From NCBI GenBank assembly GCA_030691385.1, contig JAUYEI010000056.1:1-35435 (forward strand): a stretch of 35,435 bases of DNA. Reading direction: 5' to 3'. A program made the translations under genes and the position numbers. The notes below the pieces were generated by a model. That model was given only the letters and a program-made list of their open reading frames with translations. It did no database searches and was not told where the DNA came from. How positions within the stretch are numbered: position 1 is the first letter of the stretch; every line of letters starts with the position of its first letter. The stretch is from Azonexus sp. (GTDB lineage: Bacteria > Pseudomonadota > Gammaproteobacteria > Burkholderiales > Rhodocyclaceae). Positions 1-7,126 of the stretch are shown piece by piece.

Positions 1-219
1 CGCAGCAGGCTCATGCCTGCAAGAAGGAGCGAAAACGAGCCGATAACAATAAAGCAAATCGGCGAGTTTCGGCGAAGCCACAAAGCCGGGCGCCCGACCA
101 GGCGTGCCAGTGGCCACGTCGCGCTGTCAGCCAAGGGGTGAATCGCCTCGAGGGCGCAAAGGCCTGTATTCAGGCGGCTGGCCAAGGCTGGATAAGCGGT
201 CAACTGAGGTTTCAAGGTT
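1..219 (-). repeat. MITE-like element, copy A (cut by window edge)
   Basis: Read on the minus strand, this stretch matches 15300-15470 closely. The first 26 or so bases (from GAACCTTGAAACC) are identical, and the match resumes at GGCATGAGCCTGCTGCG at the window edge. Copy A carries about 48 extra bases inside compared with the copy at 15300, a multiple of three. Both copies share an open frame from a TTG (here at 215) that reads LKPQLTA, then DSAT-PLARLVGRPA, then SLLLAGMSLLR. The terminal repeat seen here is 201-219; the other end lies outside the window. No transposase is visible. A degraded small gene is the alternative reading. Confidence 0.6.
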
Positions 220-260
220 CAATCAGCCTCTGACCCGAAGCTGAAACAATGTGACCACCT

Positions 261-323
261 CCTCCCCGCGAAAACGGGAACCCATACGAGTCAAAGCACT
301 GCCTCCCCGCTTTCGCGGGGAGG
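261..323. repeat. GC-rich hairpin pair, REP-like
   Basis: A perfect 9-bp stem lies at 302-323: CCTCCCCGC, loop TTTC, GCGGGGAGG. A second, imperfect unit begins with the same CCTCCCCGC at 261-269 and folds on CGGG at 274-277. No T-run follows on either strand, so this looks more like a REP-type palindromic pair than an intrinsic terminator. It lies just upstream of the gene at 356. Confidence 0.45.
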
Positions 324-355
324 ACTAATTTGATTGCCGGGTTAATATTCGGGCG

Positions 356-1693
356 ATGTCCCGCTTCCTCATCTACACCATCGTCTTCATCGAAGGCTTC
401 TGCTCGCTCGGTGCCGAAATCATCGCGCTGCGCCGGCTGGTGCCGCATGTCGGCAGTTCCATTGTCGTCACGGCGCCGACCATCGGCTTCTTCCTGCTCG
501 CCCTGGCCCTCGGTTATGCCTCGGGCGCCAAGGTCGCCGGCAACTACCTCAACATCGTCGCCCGCAACTTCCTGATCGCCGCCGCCCTGGCCGGCATCGG
601 GCTGGCCGGCATCAGCGTCGACTGGATGTTCGCCCACCTGCAGCCGGTGCTCGTCGCCTACCTCGTCTTCATCGGCGGCGTGCTCTGCCCGCTGGCCTGG
701 CTGCTCGGCCAGACCGTGCCGATCCTGACCAATCTCATGAAAGCCGAACGCACCGGCGAGGCAAGCGGGCTGGCGCTCTACTGGTCGACGCTGGGTTCCT
801 TCCTCGGCTCGATCAGTCTGTCGCTCATCGTCATGCAGTGGCTCGGCGTTTCCGCCGCCGTCTTCGCCTGCGCGCTGGGCCTGCTCGTCGGCGCCCTGCT
901 GCTCGCCCGGCGCGATTTCAAATTTTGGCTATTTTTCGGGTTGACCGTAGCAATGGCCGCCGGCCTCAACCGGCAGCATGAAGTCACGGCCGACACGGCC
1001 TACGCCGAATACGTCATCGGCGCCGTCGATCTCCCGGGCCAAAAAGAGCCGCGCGCCCTCTGGGTCAACAAGTCAACGGCCTCGCTCATCGACGATTCCG
1101 AGCCGCCCAACTACACGCGCTACATCAGGCATCTGCGCCAGATCCTGCTCGACGACCTTGGTTTCACCGGCAAGGACATCCTCGTCCTCGGCGCCGGCGG
1201 CTTCACGCTGTCGCACCGCGAGCCGCTCAACCGCTACACCTACGTCGATATCGATCCGGCGATCAGGGAGATCGCCGAAAAGCACTTCCTGCGCGAGCCG
1301 GCGCGTGGCGAATTCATCGCCGACGACGCCCGGCGTTTCGTGGCAACCAGCGAGCGCCGCTTCGATGCCGTCGTCGTCGACGTCTACAGTTCGCACACCT
1401 CGATCCCCAGCCACCTCGTCACCCGCGAATTCTGGGCCGGCACGCGCCGCGTGCTCAAGCCGGACGGCGTCCTGCTCGCCAACCTGATCCTCGACGGCAA
1501 GCTCGAAACGCCCTACGCCCGCAACCTGCTGGCCACCATCGACAGCGTTTTCGGCCGTTGCGCCGTCGACGTGCTGCACAAGGCAAAAGCGCAGGCCAAC
1601 GTTGAAGTCAGCTGCTTCGCCAGCAGCCGGCCGGGCGAAACGGGCATTTACGTCGATGAAAAAAACCGGGCTGACCTCGACCGGGCAAGGTAA
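356..1693 (+). CDS. Membrane-anchored spermidine-synthase-like methyltransferase-fold protein
   Basis: This 445-aa protein has an N-terminal membrane half (roughly residues 5-205, about six or seven hydrophobic segments) and a C-terminal Rossmann domain of the spermidine synthase/SAM-methyltransferase type. Visible motifs are LVLGAGGFTL (276-285, nucleotide-binding loop), YVDID (296-300, acidic residue for the cosubstrate), DDAR (323-326) and VVDVYSS (340-346). Such fusions are usually called fused MFS/spermidine synthase, and their real substrate is mostly unknown. Polyamine synthesis is therefore only a possibility. Residues 187-200 are encoded by a copy of the dispersed 39-bp repeat and form the last membrane segment before the soluble domain. 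The ATG at 356 is the first start in frame with the membrane segment, and its ribosome-binding site is weak. The stop at 1691-1693 leaves 2 bp to the convergent gene. Confidence 0.8.
   Translation: MSRFLIYTIVFIEGFCSLGAEIIALRRLVPHVGSSIVVTAPTIGFFLLALALGYASGAKVAGNYLNIVARNFLIAAALAGIGLAGISVDWMFAHLQPVLVAYLVFIGGVLCPLAWLLGQTVPILTNLMKAERTGEASGLALYWSTLGSFLGSISLSLIVMQWLGVSAAVFACALGLLVGALLLARRDFKFWLFFGLTVAMAAGLNRQHEVTADTAYAEYVIGAVDLPGQKEPRALWVNKSTASLIDDSEPPNYTRYIRHLRQILLDDLGFTGKDILVLGAGGFTLSHREPLNRYTYVDIDPAIREIAEKHFLREPARGEFIADDARRFVATSERRFDAVVVDVYSSHTSIPSHLVTREFWAGTRRVLKPDGVLLANLILDGKLETPYARNLLATIDSVFGRCAVDVLHKAKAQANVEVSCFASSRPGETGIYVDEKNRADLDRAR
915..953 (+). repeat. Dispersed 39-bp repeat, copy 1 (inside CDS)
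   Basis: The conserved blocks are ATTTCA at 915-920 and GGTTGACCGT at 939-948, separated by 18 nt, as in the other three copies. It lies in frame in the spermidine-synthase-like gene and encodes DFKFWLFFGLTVAMA, a hydrophobic segment. Confidence 0.8.
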
Positions 1694-1695
1694 AA

Positions 1696-1962
1696 CTAAG
1701 TGTCGCCGCCCGATGCTGGCGGCAACAGTTTTGTCTCGTCGACCACCACCAGAATTTTCTGCCGGACCAGGCCGTTGCCATGCCAGAACAGCAGCAGCCA
1801 GATCAGTGATCCGAGAGGCAGCACTACGCCAACGCCGAAAAGCCCCATTTTGACCGAGCGCCCCCAGGTCGACCGGGCGGCGAACATCATCCCTGTCGCC
1901 TGCGGCAACTGGCGAACCAGGGTCATATAGCCGCGCACCAGAGCGGCGGCGTTTTTTATCAT
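1696..1962 (-). CDS. Small single-span membrane protein, unknown function
   Basis: I do not recognise this 88-aa protein. It begins MIKNAAALVRGYM, has a strongly hydrophobic stretch at about residues 38-62 (VGVVLPLGSLIWLLLFW in its core) and ends in a polar tail, LLPPASGGDT. I chose the ATG at 1962 because a GAGGA lies about 10 nt upstream. A longer reading from 2127 would add a low-complexity polar leader that overlaps the upstream regulator gene. It follows the TetR gene on the same strand after 89 bp, so the two may be cotranscribed. It ends 2 bp from the convergent gene at 356-1693. Confidence 0.6.
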   Translation of the reverse strand: MIKNAAALVRGYMTLVRQLPQATGMMFAARSTWGRSVKMGLFGVGVVLPLGSLIWLLLFWHGNGLVRQKILVVVDETKLLPPASGGDT

Positions 1963-2051
1963 GGTGGTCGAATCCTCGTCGAATGGCGGGATTCTGCCAG
2001 CCTTACATTGCCGGCAGATGACCGGCAAGCGCTTTTCGAAACCGCCGACGT

Positions 2052-2669
2052 TCAGCGGCGGCGTAACGCCATGTGCATCGCGATCATCTCCGGAATCCGC
2101 TTGTCGAGATCCGATCCCTTCTGGCACCCGAGCATCAGGTGCAGCAGGCCGCTGGTAAAGGCCCAGGTGTCGCGCGCCGTGGCTTCCGGATCGAGCCCGA
2201 GGCGCAAGGCGCCCTTGTCCGCTGCCTTGCGGTAGAAGCGTTCCATTTTTTCGAGAAACTCGTAAGCCGGGCGGCCGGCCTCTTCCTGCACGGCGGCGAA
2301 TTCATCGACATATTCGCAGCGTGAAATCATGATTTCGAAGACTTCGCGCACCACCGGGCAGTCGTCGAGAACACGGAAAAATTCTTTCAGCGAGGCTTCG
2401 ATGGCATCGAGCGGGTTGTCGTAGGCTGCGGAGAAGAGCAGGGAGTCGGTCCGTTCGACCATAGGCGCGAAAACGTCTTCGCGCATGGCGAAAAACAGCT
2501 CGGCCTTGTCCTTGAAATGCCAGTAGATCGCGCCGCGCGTGACGCCCGCCTCCTTGGCAATTTTCTCGAGCGTCGACCGGCTGACACCGCACTCGTGAAA
2601 CACCGTGCGCGCCGATTCGATAATGTCCTGACGGGTTTTTTCCGCGTCTTCCTTGGTTTTTCTGACCAC
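2052..2669 (-). CDS. TetR/AcrR-family repressor of the adjacent RND efflux operon
   Basis: This 205-aa protein has an N-terminal TetR helix-turn-helix at about residues 12-58 (STLEKIAKEAGVTRGAIYWH, then FKDKAELF) and a C-terminal ligand-binding domain of the AcrR/TtgR type (the VFEIMISRCEYVDEF region). Proteins of this family bind a palindromic operator as dimers and leave it when a toxic lipophilic compound binds. The start is a GTG at 2669, supported by GGAGAGGA about 6 nt upstream; no ATG fits better. It is transcribed away from the efflux genes. The operator at 2750-2773 lies in the shared intergenic region, so the protein probably represses the pump and perhaps itself. Close to AcrR/TtgR/MexR-type pump regulators, but the exact orthologue is not assigned. 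Confidence 0.9.
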   Translation of the reverse strand: MVRKTKEDAEKTRQDIIESARTVFHECGVSRSTLEKIAKEAGVTRGAIYWHFKDKAELFFAMREDVFAPMVERTDSLLFSAAYDNPLDAIEASLKEFFRVLDDCPVVREVFEIMISRCEYVDEFAAVQEEAGRPAYEFLEKMERFYRKAADKGALRLGLDPEATARDTWAFTSGLLHLMLGCQKGSDLDKRIPEMIAMHMALRRR

Positions 2670-2747
2670 TTTGTCCTCTCCTGGCCTGGCAACTCTCTGG
2701 CTTGACCAGTTCCAATCTTAAGCCATCAACTTCGACACCGAAAACAT

Positions 2748-2775
2748 TTTACATACATTCGTGTTTGTATATAAT
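2748..2775 (+). promoter_or_regulatory. Efflux operon promoter overlapped by AcrR-type operator
   Basis: A sigma-70 promoter is visible: TTTACA (2748-2753), 16 nt, TATAAT (2770-2775). Superimposed on it at 2750-2773 is an inverted repeat whose left half is TACATACATT and whose right half is TTTGTATATA. It closely resembles the known E. coli AcrR operator (TACATACATT with GAATGTATGTA). Bound repressor would cover both promoter elements. Confidence 0.75.
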
Positions 2776-2809
2776 AGCCCGAACTTTTCTAAATTTGGAG
2801 TCCTCCCCC

Positions 2810-3982
2810 ATGATTTCCGGAAACCTGCTGCGGCGTACCACGCTGTCGACCCTTCTCGGTGCAACGGTTCTTGGCACCGCCCTGCTCACCGGCTGCTCGG
2901 ACAACAAGCCGGCCGGCGGCCCGCCGATGGGCCCGATGCCGGTCACCGTGCTGGAAGTTCAGCCGCAGAAGGTGCCCAGTTCCGTCGAGGTCATGGCGCA
3001 GACCGAAGGCGCCCGCGAAACCGAAGTACGCGCCCGCGTCGCCGGCATCCTGGTCAAGCGCCTCTATCAGGAAGGCGAAACAGTGAAGGCCGGCCAGCCG
3101 CTATTCCAGATCGACCGCTCGAGCTACGAAATCGCGCTGGCCGAAGCCAAGGCCAAGGCCGAGCAGACCAGCCGCGAAATGAATCGCCTGAAAAGCCTGA
3201 TCGAAGCCAAGGCGATCAGCCAGAAAGAGTACGACGATTCATCCTCGGCCAATGCCATCGCCCAGGCCGCGCTGCGCCAGGCCGAGCTGAATCTGTCATG
3301 GACGACCGTCACCGCGCCGGTTTCCGGCACCACCGGCCGCGCCGCCAAATCCGAAGGCAACCTGATCACGGCAGGGGCCGACAGCCTGCTCACCTCGATC
3401 TACCAGAGCAACCCGATCTGGGTCCGTTTCAGCCTTGGCGACAGCGATCTGGCCAAGCTGGCCGGCGGCCGCGTGACCAGCAAGAATGTCAGCGGCATCG
3501 AGCTGATCCTGGCTGACGGCACGGTCTATCCGAAGACCGGCAAGCTCAATTTCCTGGCCAGCAACATCGACACCACGCTCGGCACCCAGGCCCTGCGCGC
3601 CGAGTTCGACAACCCCGACAACCAGTTGCTGCCCGGCCAGTTCGTCCGCATCCGCCTGCTCACCGGCGAGCGCGATGGCGTTTTCCTGGTGCCGCAATCG
3701 GCCGTCGTGCAGACCGAACAAGGCCCGCTCGTCATGCTCGCCGGCGAAGGCGACAAGGTCACGCCGCGTCCGATCCAGGCTGGCGAATGGCGCGGCAAGG
3801 ACTGGGTCATCCTCGGCGGCCTGAAGGCGGGCGACAGGGTCATCGTCGACAACCTGATCAAGCTGCGCCCCGGCGCCCCGGTCGCTCCGCACGGCCCCGG
3901 TGAAAAGCCGGGCGCTCCGGCCCCGGCCAAGGATGGCGCCGCGGCCAAGGACGCTGCACCCGCTCCGGCCAAGCAGGGTTAA
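2810..3982 (+). CDS. RND efflux periplasmic membrane-fusion lipoprotein (AcrA/MexA family)
   Basis: This 390-aa lipoprotein links the inner-membrane pump to the outer-membrane channel. It has a signal sequence with lipobox LTGC (Cys29), a biotinyl-lipoyl-like half (VRARVAGILVKRLYQEGETV), a helical hairpin (about 100-165), the second lipoyl half (WTTVTAPVSGTTGR) and a beta-barrel ending near residue 340. The C-terminal tail is rich in Pro, Ala and Lys (GAPAPAKDGAAAKDAAPAPA). I chose the ATG at 2810 because GGAG lies 9 nt upstream and a signal peptide follows directly. An in-frame ATG at 2702 would lie upstream of the promoter. It is the first gene of a three-gene operon, 9 bp before the pump gene. 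Confidence 0.93.
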   Translation: MISGNLLRRTTLSTLLGATVLGTALLTGCSDNKPAGGPPMGPMPVTVLEVQPQKVPSSVEVMAQTEGARETEVRARVAGILVKRLYQEGETVKAGQPLFQIDRSSYEIALAEAKAKAEQTSREMNRLKSLIEAKAISQKEYDDSSSANAIAQAALRQAELNLSWTTVTAPVSGTTGRAAKSEGNLITAGADSLLTSIYQSNPIWVRFSLGDSDLAKLAGGRVTSKNVSGIELILADGTVYPKTGKLNFLASNIDTTLGTQALRAEFDNPDNQLLPGQFVRIRLLTGERDGVFLVPQSAVVQTEQGPLVMLAGEGDKVTPRPIQAGEWRGKDWVILGGLKAGDRVIVDNLIKLRPGAPVAPHGPGEKPGAPAPAKDGAAAKDAAPAPAKQG

Positions 3983-3991
3983 GGAGCAGCC

Positions 3992-6900
3992 ATGTCCAAA
4001 TTCTTCATCAACCGGCCGATTTTTGCGTCGGTCATCTCGATCATCATCGTCATCGCCGGGCTGGTTGCCTCGCAGGTGCTGCCCATCGCGCAGTATCCGC
4101 AGATCGCCCCGCCGACCGTGCTGATCACCGCCACCTACCCGGGCGCTTCGGCCGACACGCTGGCCAAGACGGTCGCTGCACCGATCGAGGAGCAGTTGAA
4201 CGGGGTCGAAAACCTGTCCTATTTCACCTCGTCGGCGGCTGCCAACGGCGTCGTCACCATCACGGCGACCTTCGATGTCGGCACCAATGTCGACATCGCT
4301 GCGGTCAACGTCAATAACCGGGTAAAAGCGGCCGAACCGCGCTTGCCGGCCGAGGTACGAACCAACGGCGTGCTCGTCCAGAAGCGCTCCAACGACATTC
4401 TGCAGGTCGTCGCGCTGGAGTCCGAAAAGGGCAAGTACAGCACCCTCTTCCTGTCCAACTACGCCAGCCTGAACATCGCCGACGAGTTGAAGCGGGTCAA
4501 GGGTGTCGGCGACGTGACCATTTTCGGTGCCCAGGATTACTCGATGCGCGTCTGGCTCAAGCCAGACCGCATGGCGCAACTGGGTCTGACGACCAATGAC
4601 ATTTCGACCGCCATCCGCGCCCAGAATGCCCAGAACGCGGCCGGCAAGATCGGCCAGGAGCCGGCGCCGAGCGACCAGCAACTGGTCTACACGGTGACCG
4701 CCAAGGGTCGCCTGCTGACACCGGAGGAATTCGGCAACATCGTCATCCGCGCCAGCGGCCCGGGCGGCCTGTTGCGTCTCAAGGACGTCGCCCGCATCGA
4801 ACTCGGCGCCTACAGTTACGAACAGAGCGTGACGCTGGACGGCCAGCCGACCATCGCCATGGGCGTTTTCCTGCAGACCGGCGCCAATGCGCTGGAAGTG
4901 GCGGAAAAAGTGCGCCAGAAAATGGACGAGCTCAAGAAGAAATTCCCCGAAGGCATGGGCTACGTCATCCCCTTCGACACGACGCGCTTCGTTTCCGCCT
5001 CGATCAATGAAGTGGTCAAGACGCTGATCGAAGCCATGATCCTCGTGCTGGCGGTCGTCTATATCTTCCTGCAAAGCTGGCGCGCTACCCTGATTCCGAT
5101 GGTCGCCGTGCCGATTTCGCTGATCGGCACTTTCGCCGGCCTGTGGCTGTTCGGTTTCTCGATCAACACCCTGACGCTGTTTGCCATGGTGCTGGCCATC
5201 GGTATCGTCGTCGACGATGCCATCGTCGTGCTCGAGAACGTCGAACGCCTGATGGCCGAAGAAAAGCTGTCACCCAGGGATGCGGCGATCAAGGCCATGC
5301 ACCAGGTGCAGGGCGCGCTGATCGCCATCGTCCTCGTGCTGGTCTCGGTCTTCGTCCCGGTCGCCTTCCTCGGTGGCATCGCCGGCCAGCTCTACAAGCA
5401 GTTCGCGGTGACCGTGGCCGTCGCTGTGGTGCTCTCCGGCGTCGTCGCGCTGACCCTGACGCCGGCGCTGTGCGCCCTGCTGCTCAAGGCCCAGCACACC
5501 GAGCACAAGATTTTCCGCCCCTTCAACCGGCTGTTCGAGAAATTCACCCGCTCCTACACGACGACGGTCGGTTTCACGCTCAAGCACGGCATCGTCGGCG
5601 GCCTGATTTTTGCGCTGGTGATCGGCATCACCGTCTTCTTCTTCCGCACCCTGCCCGGCAGTTTCGTGCCGGCCGAAGACCAGGGCTACCTGATTTCGGC
5701 CCTCATGTTGCCGGACGGTGCGACGCTCAAGCGCACCGCCGCCACCGGCGAAAACATGCGCCAGATGCTGAGCCATGACGAGGCCGTCAAGCACACCTTC
5801 GTCGTTTCCGGTTTCGACCTGATCGGCGGCGGCAGCAAGCCGAATGCCGGCACCATCTTCATTCCGCTCAAGGACTGGAGCGAACGGCAGGGCAAGGCGC
5901 AGGATCTGGCCGGCAAGTTCATGGGCATGGGCATGATGCAGGCGGACGGCATGGCGCTCGTTTTCAACCCGCCGCCGATCATGGGCCTGGGCACCGCCGG
6001 CGGTTTCGAGGTGTATTTGCAGAACCGCCTTGATGGCGACACCAAAAAGCTCAACGAAGTCACCCAGCTATTCATCGCCGAACTGCAGAAGCATCCGGAA
6101 TTCACCCGCATCAGCACCTTCTTCCGGCCGACCGTGCCGCAACTGTTCGTCGAAGTCGACGAGCCGAAGGCGCTGGCGCTCGGCATCCCGCTGGCCCACA
6201 TCTACGAAACCCTGCAGAGCACGATGGGCGCCCTGTACGTCAATGACTTCAACAAGTCCGGCCGGGTCTATCGTGTCCAGCTACAGGCCGAGGCCAACTA
6301 CCGGACCAAGCCGGAAGATCTCGGCAAGGTCTATGTGCGCAGTTCGACGACCAATGCCATGATCCCGCTGTCGGCGATCAGCAAGGTCAAGAACGTCGTC
6401 GGTCCGGAACAGGTCGAGCGCTTCAACGGCTTCGTCGCCGCCAAGGTGATGGGCGACAGCAAGCCGGGGATCAGTTCGGGCGACGCCATCAAGATCGTCG
6501 AGGAAGTTGCGGCGGCCACCCTGCCCAGCGGTTTCGAAATCTCGTGGACCGGCCAGGCCTTCCAGGAAAAGCGCAGTTCCGGCTCGTCGATGCAGGCTTT
6601 CGTCTTCGCCATCATCATGGTCTTCCTGATCCTCGCCGCCCAGTATGAAAAATGGTCGCTGCCGCTGGCCGTCGTCATGGCCGTGCCCTTCGCACTGATG
6701 GGCGCCCTGACGGCGATCTGGCTGCGCGGCATGCCGAACGACATCTACTTCCAGATCGGCCTCGTCGTGCTCATTGGCCTGGCGTCGAAAAACGCCATCC
6801 TGATCGTCGAGTTCGCCGCCCAGAAGGTTGCCGAAGGCATGAACGTGGTCGATGCGGCGATGGAAGCCGCCCGCCTGCGTCTGCGCCCGATCATCATGAC

Positions 6901-7126
6901 CTCGCTGGCCTTCGTGCTCGGCGTCTTCCCGCTCGTCAAGGCCACCGGCGCCGGCGCCGCGGCCCGCCAGTCGATGGGTACCGGCGTCTTTGCCGGCATG
7001 ATCGCGGCGACTTTCATCGCCACCATATTCATCCCGCTCTTCTTCATGTGGCTGGAGCGCGGCAAGCAGATGCGGCCGGCCGGCGACGCCGCTGACCACC
7101 AGTCGGAGGAAAACCAACATGCGTAA
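3992..7126 (+). CDS. RND multidrug efflux pump, inner-membrane subunit (AcrB/MexB family, HAE1)
   Basis: This 1044-aa protein has the full length and architecture of the family: an N-terminal membrane helix (FFINRPIFASVISIIIVIAG), two large periplasmic loops and 12 membrane helices. The proton-relay residues are present: Asp408 and Asp409 in GIVVDDAIVV, and Lys933 in GLASKNAILIVEF. It takes hydrophobic or amphiphilic substrates from the periplasm and outer leaflet and exports them through the adaptor and channel encoded next to it, driven by the proton gradient. The start codon follows AAGGAGCAGCC. The 3' end overlaps the next gene by 8 nt, which fits translational coupling. Substrates cannot be read from sequence. 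Confidence 0.95.
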   Translation: MSKFFINRPIFASVISIIIVIAGLVASQVLPIAQYPQIAPPTVLITATYPGASADTLAKTVAAPIEEQLNGVENLSYFTSSAAANGVVTITATFDVGTNVDIAAVNVNNRVKAAEPRLPAEVRTNGVLVQKRSNDILQVVALESEKGKYSTLFLSNYASLNIADELKRVKGVGDVTIFGAQDYSMRVWLKPDRMAQLGLTTNDISTAIRAQNAQNAAGKIGQEPAPSDQQLVYTVTAKGRLLTPEEFGNIVIRASGPGGLLRLKDVARIELGAYSYEQSVTLDGQPTIAMGVFLQTGANALEVAEKVRQKMDELKKKFPEGMGYVIPFDTTRFVSASINEVVKTLIEAMILVLAVVYIFLQSWRATLIPMVAVPISLIGTFAGLWLFGFSINTLTLFAMVLAIGIVVDDAIVVLENVERLMAEEKLSPRDAAIKAMHQVQGALIAIVLVLVSVFVPVAFLGGIAGQLYKQFAVTVAVAVVLSGVVALTLTPALCALLLKAQHTEHKIFRPFNRLFEKFTRSYTTTVGFTLKHGIVGGLIFALVIGITVFFFRTLPGSFVPAEDQGYLISALMLPDGATLKRTAATGENMRQMLSHDEAVKHTFVVSGFDLIGGGSKPNAGTIFIPLKDWSERQGKAQDLAGKFMGMGMMQADGMALVFNPPPIMGLGTAGGFEVYLQNRLDGDTKKLNEVTQLFIAELQKHPEFTRISTFFRPTVPQLFVEVDEPKALALGIPLAHIYETLQSTMGALYVNDFNKSGRVYRVQLQAEANYRTKPEDLGKVYVRSSTTNAMIPLSAISKVKNVVGPEQVERFNGFVAAKVMGDSKPGISSGDAIKIVEEVAAATLPSGFEISWTGQAFQEKRSSGSSMQAFVFAIIMVFLILAAQYEKWSLPLAVVMAVPFALMGALTAIWLRGMPNDIYFQIGLVVLIGLASKNAILIVEFAAQKVAEGMNVVDAAMEAARLRLRPIIMTSLAFVLGVFPLVKATGAGAAARQSMGTGVFAGMIAATFIATIFIPLFFMWLERGKQMRPAGDAADHQSEENQHA

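Noticed and set aside
212-637. Minus-strand frame over the start of the spermidine-synthase-like gene
   Set aside because: Low-complexity Asp/Gly/Glu-rich shadow of the plus-strand gene, crossing the hairpin repeat.
2785-2800. Further copy of the 39-bp repeat before the membrane-fusion gene (CTAAATTTGGAG)
   Set aside because: The second block is absent; the match is limited to AAATTTGG, which here is simply leader sequence before the ribosome-binding site.
3296-5074. Long minus-strand open frame of 592 codons opposite the efflux genes
   Set aside because: It lies entirely opposite two well-supported efflux genes, has the Asp/Gly/His/Arg-rich make-up typical of antisense frames in GC-rich DNA, and shows no domain.
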